Of a DNA stretch of 64,000 nucleotides, positions 35,149 through 47,612 are shown one piece after another. The notes beneath the pieces are model-generated. The model made no database searches and had not been told where the DNA came from. It worked only from the letters and a program-made list of their open reading frames with translations. The DNA comes from Adiantum capillus-veneris (taxonomy: Eukaryota; Streptophyta; Polypodiopsida; Polypodiales; Pteridaceae). How positions within the stretch are numbered: the first letter of the stretch is position 1; each line of letters opens with the position of its first letter. A program made the translations under genes and the position numbers. Where the stretch lies: the NCBI GenBank assembly GCA_014529385.2, contig CM043959.1, positions 47,193,428-47,257,427 on the forward strand, read 5' to 3'.

Positions 35149-38100
35149 AAATGATTAAGCACATGCTCAAGCATAGAAGCAAAAATCTTGGCCAATGTGA
35201 GGTCAATTATGATGGTACATTAAATTACTGAAGAGCATAGGATCCCCAACGTTCAATATTCATAGTGTTAGTGCTCTTGCTCTCATATAGATCTACACAG
35301 TAGGTTGTTAATCTGACACTTTTATGGCCTCACATACTTCCTATCATGTTAACCAAGAATTTGAAGAATTGCTATACGAGGTGTGGAATGAATTTTGAAG
35401 ATATTGATTATTATAGGCTTGGACACTCCAAGTGAGAAATCAAGAGCAACACACAAACAAAAGCTGCAAATAATTGAATTGAACTTGAATAGAGAAAGAG
35501 AGAGAGAAGAGGAGAGTCGATACGGAACGACAAAGTTTAGTCCCAAGATGCACTGGTGCCCCTTTAAGTATATCTTTATTATTGCTTCACATAGGTACAA
35601 GTCCTCAAGATGCTCTTTAGAGACTAGCCCTTTGGGCACTTATAAACAGTACAAGGGATGCCCAAAATCAAAGCCCCAAAAGCTCTTGTCCAAAAGAACT
35701 TGGCACTAAAAGCATTTGCACTCAAAAGCATGCACAAAATCTACCTTACCTCAGCCATCGCAAAACACAAAAATATGTACACCCTGCCATGTCTGCATAT
35801 TAGCGTAAATTACAAAATTCTGTAGATCATCCCTTATTCTTTTGTTAGTTAGAGTTAGGCCCCACGACTGGTGCTTCATAAGTTAGTAGGGGTTAGGTTT
35901 TAAACTCTAACACCTTAGGCCTCTCAACCACATCTTCTAGGCTCAAATCTAATGGATTAGAGTTTTTAAACTCTAATTTCTTGTCCCCTCGACCATTTTC
36001 TTGAGGTTCAGCAAGCCATGTCACCAATGTGTGGCATTCTCCCTTCCTGAAAGAATTGTAATCACCGTGGATTATGCCTACACAATAGCCAAAGGACATA
36101 AAATTTTTTCAATAGACTCTATGCACTAAGGAACCAGATTGCACAAATCCAACATTTTCACAAAGACATCAGTCACGTTTGTGTTGAGGGTCTCAATGAT
36201 CAATCACATTTTTGTTGAGGGTCTCAGATACATATCATGATCATTGTAACCTATTTGATAATCACATCTAGACCGCGTTGATCTTTTCACAGATGTCTCA
36301 GTCTACTAAATCTTGTTACTATCAATTCATATATTTTCTTTTTATATTTCAAGAAAACCATGGCCCTGACCATCCCCACAAGATAGTACATTCACAGAGC
36401 ATGCAGCTCTTAGAGTCACACACTTAGTTCACAATGAACATTGTCTTTCAATCATTTGATCTAGCCATCTCATCTAGTCTAGAACTCTTGATGCACGTAG
36501 ATCCCTGTGTAGCCATCTCATCCTTCTGAAACTCTTGATGCACTCACTAATATATCTAATCATTTCATCAAGATAGAAATCTTATTGGACTAGAATCACA
36601 TTCACTTCTCATTCACTTAACCATCACATCCAGATCTCGTTGATGTCTAGTAGATGTCTAGGTGCACTACATTCAAACCATTCATCAGACTAAATGCTAC
36701 AAACATTTCATCTTTCTAACACATACTCTAACAATACACACATGAAAGAGCATGCTGAATTCCACAAAAATTCCCAATACAGTGTACATATTTTCATAAA
36801 GTTTATTTTGCAAAATATTGTTAGGTTGTTAATATCCCTAAAATCTGAAGGAAAAATTAGTGACTTTGTCCAAATTAAGAAATCTGTGACAAATGAGTGG
36901 AGTGGCTCGCCTCTTGTGCAATCCACGATGCTCTAGATTCAATCTATTGATTCATTGGTAATTTTTTAAATAGACAATGCTAGTAATCCAAAAGCTTCAA
37001 GGTACAACTCAAAATTGAAGAGAATCTGTATGATTCTCTGTCCCCATGCACTTTGCATCGAGAGTCAAAAAGTGTCCTTGACCAAATTATCGATGGAATC
37101 AGCTTACCTTTCTGTTCTTTTCTTGTGCCTTACGATCGATTGATAACCCCATTGGCCTCCTCTATCCACTACTACCTCGATCTGAATCTTCAAAACTCTC
37201 TGATGAGAAAACTTGACAAGGATAGCCTTAATCTTACACATAATACTAGGCTAATTTACAAATCTTTCACAACTATAAGTGTGCAAGCTAACTCAAGAAT
37301 ACAACAAGATTATTATGCCCTAATTACTCATAAACTCGTCCTAAGATTATCATAACCAAAACTTCTCCCATATGCAATATGAGATCAAAATTAATGCACT
37401 AACTAGATGCATCAATATAACACACAATGATAGACTGTAACAATGCAAATACCAACTATAATAGATGATTAACTTCCACACAATCATACATAGGTTATGA
37501 ATAATTTGCTAGTGCAAAACAAGACCCTAACTATGCATATTTTAGTATACAAAAAGTCTCATAATTATGCCCTAATTTCATGGGAAAATCAAGGGTTTAA
37601 TCACCTTAATTATACTTCAATTTGGGTACATAACAAAGAGGGAAAAAAATAATTTTGCCATATCTTAGAGAATCATAGGTGAAAGAGCTTTACAACATAA
37701 TTATTACAACATAATTATGCGCAACATGCTTAACTAGCAATGATAATTATGTGCATAAACTTATGCTCAATTAAAGAAAAATTAGATATCCTTAAGAAGC
37801 AAGGTGCTCCTTAATCCAACAATGGAAATACAATCAATGGATGTTAACCATTGACAATACCTCACATGGATTATAATAGGGAATAGATTACTTAATGCTG
37901 TAGCTAGCTAGCATAATTAGGCTCAACATAGGAATCCTCTAGAGAAAAGAGGCTATGGAGCAATAGGATTAACATAAACATAATTTAATTACCCTTGGTT
38001 AAGATCTCCTTTGTGTACTATGTGATGTTGAAAAGGCTTCACAAAAATTCACTCTAGCACAACAACACTTCCTTGCATTGTCTTGGGGATTGTTGTCCAC

Positions 38101-38176
38101 TAGAGATGGTTGAAGCTACTCTTATATAGACATCCCCCTCAAGGAGCTTCAATTTGCCTTGCTAAAACTAGAGAGT

Positions 38177-38288
<112 letters not shown>

Positions 38289-38356
38289 CCAAGTGTCATG
38301 CCAGATGTGGGGGTTCCTTAGTGAGGTGTCCTCACTTGCCCATCTCACTTAACTAT

Positions 38357-38470
<114 letters not shown>

Positions 38471-38615
38471 ATCGATTTCCACACTTGTCACAAGACTAGC
38501 TATGCACATGACCCATGGCCATACATGATGAGGAAACATGCCCATCCATACCCGTGACCATGCATGCACATCCATGTCCATGCATACCCATGCGTGCACA
38601 TCCACATCCATGCCA

Positions 38616-39017
38616 TACATACCTTAGAAAATGCTAACCTTAGGTTAACTAGACTTATACTAACCCAAATTCAATTCTAAAACTTGTTGACTCGAGACAG
38701 ACCTGCAGGTAATAGATACGACTACCTGCCATAAATAGCAGCCTCCGACATTCGGACCCTATTTTTAAGGGAACCTGGGTTGGTGCACAATTTGACGAGC
38801 CGATCGATCCTAGACCATACCGGTGGTCAAAAACTTTCTATTTATGGAAAAAATTCACAAAACATCACTTTGACAGAAATTAAAAGTTCTACAAGAATTT
38901 CAATACAAAAACAATATCTGATCACTAGAAACTGCTTGAAAAGAGCAACTTTTGCCATTCAGAAACTTGGATCCAAAACTTTACATAGGGATTCCTTTTG
39001 CAAGAAAGATGGAAACC
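38616..39017. other. Non-coding flank of gypsy element 5
   Basis: No motif recognised. The gypsy integrase sequence stops abruptly at about 39018, so this is a different sequence, joined by truncation or insertion. Confidence 0.5.
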
Positions 39018-39599
39018 TTACACGAAGTCTGCTATGAAACCTAGCCCTCTATCATAGATGATTTCTAATGGTGTGCCAAACCTGCAACAGATGTGTTCAT
39101 AGACAAACTTGGCTACCTCCACAGTTGTGATCCTAGTTGTGGATGTAACTTTTACCCACCTAGTCATATAGTCGACTCCCGTGATGGTATAGAACTTCCC
39201 TGAGTTGGGCCTAGGCAATGGTCCTATGGCATCTATACCCCATTTTTCAAATAGCCCATATGAAAGGATAGGTGTCTATGGTTCAGGCATGAGTGACCTG
39301 GGGCTAGCCTTTTCATACAACTTACAGGTCTTACACCAGTGGTGTACATCAAGATTGAGGCTAGGCCATACAAAACCAGCTTGCAAGATTTTCCTGCTTG
39401 TTATATCTAGGGCAAAGTGACTGCCACAAACACCATCATGACAACTGGCAATTATCCCCATAATTTCATTAGAGAGAGGAACCTTCCTGAGTACTTGGTC
39501 CTTACCCTTACAACACAAACCTTCATTGATAAGCCAATACCTTGTGGCCTTCCTGGGGTAAGCCATTGCTTTTGCCCTTTCGTTAGATCCGGTGAACAT
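39018..39599 (-). pseudogene. Gypsy integrase, element 5 (truncated)
   Basis: From the right: zinc domain with CHDGVCGSHF and WCKTCKLYEK (H-H-C-C) at 39420-39300, then the core with GVDYMTRW (first catalytic Asp) and YDRG (second Asp position) at 39180-39040. The frame is broken between them, and the core stops at 39018 before the catalytic Glu. Confidence 0.85.
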
Positions 39600-39659
39600 T
39601 CCCCTATTTCCAAGAAATTCATCATGTCATGTAAGATATCACTACCTTGAAATAGGGGG

Positions 39660-40137
39660 AGCTTTAGCTTAATGGCCCCAACTACCATTCCTATAGCCTT
39701 TCACTTGCTAAGGTGTCGGCTTCATGGTTTTGAGTTCTTGGAATGTGGTGTAATTGAACTGCTCCCAACTTACCCAACAAAGTTTTTACACAGCTTAAGT
39801 GAGTCCTCAAGCTAGGATTCTTACATGTCCATGCTCCATTTACTTGCCTTACCAAAAGTAGAGCATTCCCAAATACATTAAGGCATTTTACCCCTTGTGA
39901 GATGCATCATTTTAATCCCTTTCTCAGTGCTGCATACTCAGCTTCATTGTTAGAATGTGATTCTAACAAATGGCCAAGCGAAAATACCTTGATACCTTTG
40001 TCATCAAAGACCTCCTTTACCTTGTTGTAGTGATGCTCGCTCTCTTCGTCCCATGTGAAAGTCGATCGTTGTGTGAGCTGTTGTAGTGGTAGAACAATTT
40101 GTGATAGTAGATGTATGAATCTACTCAAGTACCTCAC
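39660..40137 (-). pseudogene. Gypsy RNase H remnant, element 5
   Basis: The polymerase-connection end (TFTWDEE) is joined after a few codons to SNNEAEYAAL, the motif of the extra archaeal-type RNase H of Tat elements. The usual first RNase H seems to be deleted. Further left the minus strand still reads LLLVRQVNGAW and HHIPR-N-EADTLA, the end of this domain, with frame changes. Confidence 0.7.
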
Positions 40138-40866
40138 CTTCTATAGAAAAGAGACTAGTTGCCGTGTGGTTGTTGGTGAAGGTAATACGATGAGTGTGGA
40201 CACCTTACTTGAATCGGCATTGATACCTTCAGCTGAAATTTCGTGGCCTAAGAGAATGAATCTACTTTCCTCAATGTGGCACTTGTCTACATTTAACTGC
40301 CCTTCTAGGCTTTGCAGCCTTGCTAGACCCTCAGTCACTTTTTCTAAGTGTGAGATGCTAGGGCTATATATACAAAAATCATCAATGAACACTCTTATGG
40401 ATGTTCCAAAGAACGGTTGAAAGACATATGTGACACATCTCTAGAATGTGGCAGTTGTATTTGTGAGACCAAATGGCATAACTCTATAAGCAAAACAACC
40501 CCATGGTGTAATGAAAGTGGTTTTTAGTTGATTTTCAAAGGCTATGCGTATTTGAAAATAGCCGGAATACCCATCACACATTGTGTAGCATTCAAAACCA
40601 GCTACTTCATTCAGAATTCCATTCAAGAAAGGGAGAGGGAAATGGTCCCTCTTTGTGGCTGTATTTAGTGGTTTGTAGTCGACGGAGACCCTCCACTTAC
40701 CATTCTTCTTAGGCGTCACCACTACGAGTGACACCCACTCTGAGTTTTCCACAGGATAAATGAACCCTGCTTCCAGTAGCTTCCTTACCTCGGCAAGGAG
40801 TGCCTTTTCCTGTATGACCCATTGGTATCGTAATTTCTGCACGACTGGCTTTACCCCTTTCTTCAA
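40138..40866 (-). pseudogene. Gypsy reverse transcriptase, element 5
   Basis: From 40866: LLEAGFIYPV, VVTPKKNGKWRVSVDYKPLN, RDHFPLPF, DGYSGYFQI and the MPFGLTN segment, then a TAG at about 40438, then FIDDFCIYS with the catalytic DD pair, and LLGHEIS. A second stop follows VSFL. Domains 1-5 of the polymerase are recognisable. Confidence 0.9.
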
Positions 40867-41006
40867 CTTAATGTGATGCTACATCGCTGTAATACCTGTG
40901 ATTCTTCCATAGTTGTCAATGAAAAGGTCAGGGAATCTCATCAACCTTTTGCAAAAATTTATCCTTCTCTTCACTTGTTAATTCCATAGACAACATACTT
41001 TTCAAC

Positions 41007-41990
41007 CTACCCTCTCCTAGGCCAGGTGATTTTATTTTCCTCTTCATTGTTTTGCCCTTTTGGTGATGGGTCACCAGTCATGCTTGTCTTTTGTAGATCC
41101 TTCATGATAATGACCATCACATCAATGGAACTGTCTCTCTCACCGATGGAAGTGTTCTCCTCCTTAGAAGTGGTAGAATCACTAGTGGTTTCATCTGCTG
41201 ATGTCTCTAGGTCCATTTGTTTCTGCTTGTCGTTCCTTCTGCCGTATTCGATTGTTTCCCCCTTCTTACCAGTCATGCGTAGAAGACCAGTACCCTAGTC
41301 CTGCTTTGCCTTCATGGCCATCAACCATGGCCCTCCCAAGATCAATGGATATCCCTCCCTCTTAGTTGGCATCACAAAAATATCTACTTCTACCTCAGTG
41401 CTGAAGGCTTTTACCTTCACAACACTTACTACACCCACACATTTTACTTTTGCGTTATTTGCCATCTTTGCCTTGCATGGAGAAGGCCGGTCAACCTTGA
41501 GCCCGAGCCGAAGCATCATAGCTTCACTCATCACACAGATTTGTGTGCCACCATCAATGTATGTGTTACCAACCCTCTTACCCTTTATGTTGATGTCGAC
41601 TACTGGAAGGATGTCATCCATGTTGCAACACGAAATTTCTCCGACTACCTTTGCTTTGGAGCACCTTGTACTTACCATTTTAGACCATTTTCGCCTTACC
41701 TTTGGTGCAAGATGTAGCAGCTGTGGCCATGTAATCTTTGGTCCTTGCTCTGCCACATCTAATGTTAGATCATAGGGCATAGAACTCTCCCCTAACTGAA
41801 AGTCGATGAAGCCTATTTTCCGTCGTAGCCTTGATGGACTTTTTCTAGTCTCTCCCTTCATGCTTCTCTCATCATTAGCTTGTGTAGTTTTCTCCTTCCT
41901 AGCTCTCTTTACAGTCATGGTTTCAAATGGTTCTACAAAGGTTACTTTCTCCTTACCCTTGTCTTTTTCCTTCACTCTGGGTGGATCCAC
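41007..41990 (-). pseudogene. Gypsy protease and gag-pol linker, element 5
   Basis: The 231-codon frame 41990-41295 begins with a Lys/Glu-rich linker and contains the retropepsin region VVDINIKGKRVGNTYIDGGT, with Asp-Gly-Gly where Asp-Ser/Thr-Gly is usual, followed by LILGGPWL. A stop separates it from a charged Ser/Thr/Glu-rich frame 41276-41007 leading to the polymerase. Confidence 0.8.
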
Positions 41991-42028
41991 TACTACAGCC
42001 TTTCCCTTCTCCTCTAAGCTTATGATGC

Positions 42029-42373
42029 TTACAATGAAATCATGTGGTGGTGCCGGTGGAAGAGGTGGGATGGGTGCTTGTGGTGGTGCTTAGGGTGGAA
42101 GTAGAATCTGTGTTGGTGGGGTTGGTGCTCGGGGTGGAAGTGCTCTCTCTCTAGGGGGTGACATTTGGTTTCTCCTACCTCCTCTATAATAGGGTTGTCG
42201 TGGTTGAGGGCAATAGTACATACCGTAACCATCTTCTCCACAATTATAGCAATGATACTCCCTGTTTTTTCATTGTGCCCTTCTCGGGTCCCGATCTCTC
42301 TCTTGATTCCTTCCTTGCTGTATCAAGTGGACATACAAATTCTGTAGTTGATCAGTAATGTGGGCCAACATAT
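42029..42373 (-). pseudogene. Gypsy gag C-terminal end with zinc knuckle
   Basis: Minus-strand reading: ITDQLQNLYVHLIQQG, then CYNCGEDGYGMYYC (about 42251-42210), which has the C-x2-C-x4-H-x4-C spacing but Tyr in place of His, then a Pro-rich tail (PPRAPTPPTQ) with one stop. The upstream capsid part lies beyond the inserted element, at 54870. Confidence 0.8.
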
Positions 42374-43155
42374 TGTTAAGTATGGAGCCTGATTTACCCT
42401 TGTAATTTTCTGTGGTAAAAGCGCACATTTGCAAGGCCCCCACTATGAGGAGAAGCCATCGTGCGTGAAGGAAAATCACTCGTCAGAAACCAAAATTTTC
42501 ACGGCCAAATATCAAGGGCAACTTTAGGGGCCTCGGGGGCGGAAGCCCCCAAGACTTTTTTTTTCTCGCCGGAATATTCCTTTTCGTCGGAATATTATGG
42601 CAGGACGACGGTTGGAAAGTGGTCGGAAAACAACCGGTTGGTTGGCCGGTGGTCGGTGGTCGAAAGTCAATGGCTGGTTGCCGCTGGCCGAATTCAATGG
42701 TCGGTGGCCAACATCAAAAGCAGACATGTCTTCTCAAGGGCGGCCACACATGGGCGGATTGAAGGGTCCAGTTTGGACTTATCTACACAAGGGTGGCTAC
42801 ACATAGCTGCCTCTCATGAGAGAGGGCAACCCTTTTGGCCTATAAAAGGAGGCCATTTCCACACACATTTCATAGTGTGAAGTTGATGCAATAAGGTGAG
42901 TGTGAGGTGGTGAGAGTGAAGCAAGGCAGGAGCTCCATTAAGGGCATAATCCCTTTGTAAACTACTTCTTGTTTTGAAGTACTAAATCCATTGAGTGGCT
43001 GCTTTCCCGTGGACGTAGCCCACATTGGGTGAACCACGTATATTGTGTGTACTCTCTCTCTCTCTCTACTCTATAATCTCTTGTGTGTGAAATCTATCTC
43101 TCTCCATTAAGTAATCTACTCAAATAGCTATTTAGCTACGTCATATTTCCTAACA
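42374..43155 (+). repeat. 5' LTR of copia element 4
   Basis: 782 bp, TGTTAAG...CTAACA. TATA box TATAAAA at 42841-42847. Carries an extra copy of a GGAATATT-containing segment near 42570-42597 relative to the 3' LTR. Short CT repeat near the end. Confidence 0.93.
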
Positions 43156-43157
43156 AC

Positions 43158-43169
43158 TGGTATCAGAGC
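43158..43169 (+). promoter_or_regulatory. Initiator-Met primer-binding site, element 4
   Basis: TGGTATCAGAGC, two bases after the 5' LTR. Confidence 0.92.
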
Positions 43170-43228
43170 AAGGTTTGCTCGTAGCTAAGTTATCTCAAGG
43201 AAAGGATTCATTGAATTCAGTGGGAGTT

Positions 43229-43760
43229 ATGGCAGAGGAAGGGAAGCTCAAGATTGAGAAGTTCAACGGCAAAAACTACCAACATTGGAAGATGCAGATT
43301 GAAGACTATCTCTACCAGAAGGACCTCTATTTGCCACTAGGCGGTCTTGCAAAGAAGCCCGCAATGATGGCAGATGAAGCATGGATTGTCCTTGATCGAA
43401 AGGCCCGGGGAACAATCCAGTTAAGCTTGGCGTCAATAGTGGCCTTCAATGTTTTAGAGATGAAGACCACGGAGGACTTGATGAAGTCACTTGACGACTT
43501 CTACGAGAAACCATCGGCATCCAATAAGGCATTTCTTATGAAGCGCTTGTTCAATCTAAAGATGGCATAGAATGGTTCAGTTGTAGAACACCTAAATGAA
43601 TTTAACACAAACATAAGCCAACTTCGATCGATGAAAATCAATTTTGATGATGAAGTGCGAGCTCTCCTTATACTATCATCTCTACCGGATAGTTGGCACA
43701 GCCTTGTGATGGCTGTAAGTAATTCTCTCTCTGGCACAAATACTCTAAGTTTGATGATGT
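43229..43760 (+). pseudogene. Copia gag, element 4 (broken)
   Basis: Likely start ATG 43229 (MAEEGKLKIEKF), shortly after the primer site. FNGKNYQHWKMQIEDYL is the typical Tork-type gag start. A TAG at 43568 interrupts the frame; the reading continues (VVEHLNEFN, ALLILSSLPDSW) to about 43738, where a frameshift leads to the 43762 frame. Confidence 0.85.
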
Positions 43761-43761
43761 T

Positions 43762-44715
43762 GTGGGTGTTTTCCTAAGCGAGGAAATGCGAAGGAGAAGC
43801 ACAAGAGAATCATCAAGTGCTGCACTATCAGTGGAAACAAGAGGAAGGCTTAAGAAGAGGTTCAAAAACCAAAAGGGTTGTGATCGCTCAAGGCGGAGCA
43901 AGTCACGCAGAAAGTCATTTCTTGAATGTTGGAACTGTGGCAAGAAGGGCCATGTCAAGAAGGATTGCTGGTCCAAGAAGAAGAAGGAGACAGAGTCTCA
44001 AGACAACAAGCCAACATCGGAGGCCAATGTGGCAGGTAAAGTAGAGCAAGATGCTCTAATTCTCTCATTAGACAATGTGTCAAATTCCTGGATAGTAGAT
44101 TCCGGGGCTTCATTCCATGCGACACCACACAAGAAACATTTCCACGACTACACCAAAGGTAATTTTGGGTATGTATACCTGGGAGATGATGAAGATTGTG
44201 AGATTGTCGGCAAAGGTACAGTTTCTGTCAAAACTACTAACGGAAATGAATGGAAGCTTAAAGATGTTAGGCATGTTCCTTCTCTTCGCAAAAATTTGAT
44301 CTCTACAGGACAATTGGACGATGAAGGTCACAACATTGCATTCGGAAACAAACGGTGGAAGATCTCAAAGGGATCTTTGGTGGTTGCCAAGGGAGAAAAA
44401 GTCGGTACACTTTACTTGTGTACTGTTAGCACGCAACCTTCAGCTTGTGAAGCAACTACAGAAGGTGACAGTGCGGTGTGGCACTACCGACTTGGGCATA
44501 TGAGTGCCAAAGGAATGCAAATCCTTCAAACAAAGAAGCTTCGACCAGGTTTGAAAGAAGTGGACTTAGAGTTCTGTCAAGGTTGTGTTTATGGTAAACA
44601 AAAGAGGGTAAAATTTCAAAAATCAGGAAATGAAAGAAAAAATAAAAAACTTGAGTTGGTTCATTCTGATGTTTGTGGTCCTGCAAGTACACCATCACTT
44701 GGTGGCTCATTGTAA
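43762..44715 (+). CDS. Copia gag zinc knuckle, protease, integrase start
   Basis: Open for 317 codons. Basic gag tail; CCHC zinc knuckle CWNCGKKGHVKKDC near 43930-43971; protease with WIVDSGASFHA (active Asp intact) near 44090-44122; LGHMSAKGM and CQGCVYGKQ of the integrase zinc domain (44490-44600); HSDVCGP with the first catalytic Asp. Ends at a TAA (44713-44715) after SLGGSL, where the family normally continues, so this is part of a broken polyprotein. Confidence 0.85.
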   Translation: MGVFLSEEMRRRSTRESSSAALSVETRGRLKKRFKNQKGCDRSRRSKSRRKSFLECWNCGKKGHVKKDCWSKKKKETESQDNKPTSEANVAGKVEQDALILSLDNVSNSWIVDSGASFHATPHKKHFHDYTKGNFGYVYLGDDEDCEIVGKGTVSVKTTNGNEWKLKDVRHVPSLRKNLISTGQLDDEGHNIAFGNKRWKISKGSLVVAKGEKVGTLYLCTVSTQPSACEATTEGDSAVWHYRLGHMSAKGMQILQTKKLRPGLKEVDLEFCQGCVYGKQKRVKFQKSGNERKNKKLELVHSDVCGPASTPSLGGSL

Positions 44716-45540
44716 TATGTAACATGCATAGACGATGCGACTAGAAAAACATGGGTTTATGTCATGAAGAATAAATCCGATGTATTTTTCATATTTCAAA
44801 GGTGGAAAACCTTTGTGGAGAATGAAACAGGTACCAAGGTTAAATGCCTCAGATCCGACAATGGAGGCGAATATTGCAGCGAAGCTTTTGAAAGCTTTTG
44901 TGCTAGCAATGGAATTCGGAGGCAAAGGACAACCACAAGGACACCTCAACAAAATGGGATTTCCAAAAGGATGAACAGGAAAATCATGGAGCGAGCACGA
45001 AGCATGCGGCTACATGCAGGCCTACAGCTTGAGCTTTGGGCGGAAGCTGTAAGTACGTCTGTGTACTTAATCAATCGGTCACCCTCAACGGCATTGGATG
45101 GGGGAATTCCAGAAGATGCATGGACAGGTAAACCGGTGAATTATGCATTTCTCAAAGTGTTTGGGTGTGAGGCTTTCATGCACATACATAGAAGCCTAAG
45201 ATCAAAGTTAGATGCAAAGTCCAAAAAGTGTTTCTTCATTGGCTATGGAGAAGGTGACTTTGGGTATTGCCTATGGAATCGTGAAGATGGTAAAATCTTA
45301 AGGAGTAGGGATGTAATTTTTAACGAACAAAATATGTACAAAGATTACTTGGAAAGAAAACAAACAAAAGAAACAGGTGATGAGTACATGGAGCTTGAGG
45401 ACGGTGAAGACTCAAGGACTGCAAATGGTAACAATGTGCAACAACGTCAACCAAATGATGAGCCTCAACCTATTCCCCGAAGAGCTACAAGAGCAAGTAG
45501 ACCTCCAGAAAGGTTTGTTCCTTCCTTCAACCATCTCTGA
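44716..45540 (+). pseudogene. Copia integrase core, element 4
   Basis: Same frame as the previous piece after the TAA. CIDDATRKTWVY, then SDNGGEYCSEAF (second catalytic Asp), TPQQNGISKRMN with the Glu region, and the C-terminal GYGEGDFGYCLW segment. A frameshift near 45538 follows RFVPSFNHL. Confidence 0.87.
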
Positions 45541-47107
45541 TCTCAGATTCTGGAGAGCCAGAATCATACGAAGAAGCTATGCAACATGAATCCAAAGAAG
45601 AATGGACGAAGAGCATGCAAGTGGAGATGGACTCACTACATCACAACCAAACATGGGAGTTGGTTGAGTTGCCTAAAGGTAAGCGGGCACTTCAAAACAA
45701 ATGGGTGTACAAGCTGAAGGAAGAAGAAGGTGGGAAGAAAAGATACAAGTATAGGCTTGTGGTAAAAGGGTTTTCTCAAAAGAAAGGTATTGAATTCAAT
45801 GAATTATTTTCTCCTGTTGTAAAAATGAACTCAATTGGGCTTGTCTTAAGCCTTGTGGCTGCTCATGATCTAAATCTCGAGCAAATGGATATAAATATGA
45901 CATTCCCTCACGGTGACTTAGAGGAGGAAATCTACATGCTTCAACCAAAGCGGTATGAAGTAAAAGGTAGTAGAAAATGGTTTGCAGATTAAAGAAGTGC
46001 TTGTATGGTTTAAAGCAAGCATCAAGACAATGGTACTTGAAGTTTGATCGATGGATGTTGGATCATGGATTCACAAGATGCAACTCGGATCACTGTGTCT
46101 ACACGAAGAATTTGGGAGATGGGAAATTCATCATCCTAATGTTGTATGTTGATGACATGTTGATTGCAAGTGCTAACATGCAGGACATCAAAGACCTAAA
46201 AGAGGAGCTGTCTAAATCTTTTTCAATGAAAGATTTAGGTGCTGCAAAGAGGATACTTGGTATGAAAATATCAAGGGACAGGACGAAGAAGACAATAAAG
46301 CTATCTCAAGAAGATTACATCAAGAAGCTACTAGAAAGGTTTGCAATGCAAAATGCAAAACCAGTTTCTACACCTTTGGCTGATCATTTTAAACTAACGA
46401 AGGATATGTGTCCAAAGACACAAGAGGAGATATCCTATATATCTAAAGTTCCATATGATGCAACGGTAGGTTCTCTAATGTATGCTATGGTCTGGACAAG
46501 GCTAGACATTGCACATGCAGTGGGAGTTGTGAGGAGGTTCATGGACAACCCAGGTAAAGAGCATTGGCAAGCTGTGAAGTGGATACTTAGGTATCTAAAA
46601 GGGACAACAACAAATGCTTTGTATTTTAGAGGAACTGATATTTTTCTAGAAGGGTATGCTGATGCAGATATGGCAGGTGACAAAGATACTCGAAGGAGCA
46701 CTACTGGCTATGTGTTCACAGTTGGAGGCACAACAGTAAGCTGGGCTTCAAAGCTGCAGAAAGTGGTTTCACTTTCTACCACGGAAGCAGAGTATGTAGC
46801 AATGACGGAAGCAAGCAAAGAAATTTTGTGGCTTCACAGATTCTTAGAAGAGCTTGGATTCAAACAAGACAATTATGTCTTGTACAGTGATAGCCAAAGC
46901 GCTATCCATCTTACGAAGAACTCAGCCTTTCATTCAAGGACAAAGCACATTGAGGTGAGATATCACTTCATACGCACTCTTTTGGAAGAGGGACAACTAA
47001 AGCTAGGAAAGGTGCATACAAGTGAAAATCCTGCAGACATGTTTACAAAGGTGGTCAACAAGGAGAAGTTGAGCTTTTGCTCATCTTCAATTAGCATTCA
47101 AGGATAA
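45541..47107 (+). pseudogene. Copia reverse transcriptase and RNase H, element 4
   Basis: Frame 45579-45992 carries TWELVELPKGK, NKWVYKLK and EEIYMLQP; a frameshift near 45985 leads to 45977-47107 with CLYGLKQASRQWY, the intact catalytic YVDD (about 46147-46158), SMKDLGAAKRILGM, and RNase H with STTEAEYVA, YSDSQSAIHL and HSRTKHIEVRYHFI. DINMTFPHGDL replaces the usual DVKTAFLHG, a sign of decay. Stop at 47105-47107. Confidence 0.92.
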
Positions 47108-47151
47108 GAAGCCAGGATAGAAAGCAGTCACAGGTTTGGAGATCAGTCTCC

Positions 47152-47160
47152 AAGTGGGAG
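47152..47160 (+). promoter_or_regulatory. Polypurine tract, element 4
   Basis: AAGTGGGAG followed by AT and the 3' LTR start TGTTAAG. Confidence 0.85.
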
Positions 47161-47162
47161 AT

Positions 47163-47348
47163 TGTTAAGTATGGAGCCTGATTTACCCTTGTAATTTTCT
47201 GTGGGGTAAAAGCGCACATTTGTAAGGCCCCCACTATGAGGAGAAGCCATCGTGCGTGAAGGAAAATCACTCGCCAGAAACCAAAATTTTCACGGCCAAA
47301 TATCAGGGGCAACTTTAGGTTCCGCCCCCGAGACTTTTTTTCCCCGTC
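47163..47348 (+). repeat. 3' LTR of copia element 4, first part
   Basis: Matches the first about 190 bp of the 5' LTR, then stops at the CACTA terminus at 47349. Continues at 54290. Confidence 0.93.
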
Positions 47349-47364
47349 CACTACAAGAGGTTGT

Positions 47365-47612
47365 GTGCTCTTGTGACGCTGTTAGCGACGGAAATACAAT
47401 GGGTTTTTATAACCCCCGGCGTCGCTAAAACTGTCGCTAATAGCGTCGCTATATGCGTCGCTATAGGCGTCGCTATATGTGTCGCTATATAGAGACGGTC
47501 ATAGCGACGGTCATAGCGACGGTTGTAGCGACGTTTACACAGAAGTCTATAGCGACGCTCATAGCGACGCTACAGAGCCATAAATAGCGACGGTTATAGC
47601 GACACCCGAGAG
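47365..47612. repeat. CACTA left subterminal AGCGACG array
   Basis: About 14 copies of a 7-bp core, AGCGACG or its complement CGTCGCT, in 250 bp. The first half is mostly CGTCGCT, the second half AGCGACG, so the array is itself an inverted structure. Known CACTA transposases bind such subterminal repeats; binding here is inferred. Confidence 0.88.

Noticed and set aside
35893-36099. 68-codon minus-strand open frame
   Set aside because: Ordinary composition but no family and no supporting neighbours; too short to call.
41806-42358. Plus-strand open frames with hydrophobic stretches
   Set aside because: They are the complement of the Pro- and Lys-rich gag-protease frame on the minus strand.
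42461-42880. Open frames of 139 and 69 codons in the element 4 LTR
   Set aside because: The same frames recur in the 3' LTR (54304-54605); they are LTR sequence without motif.
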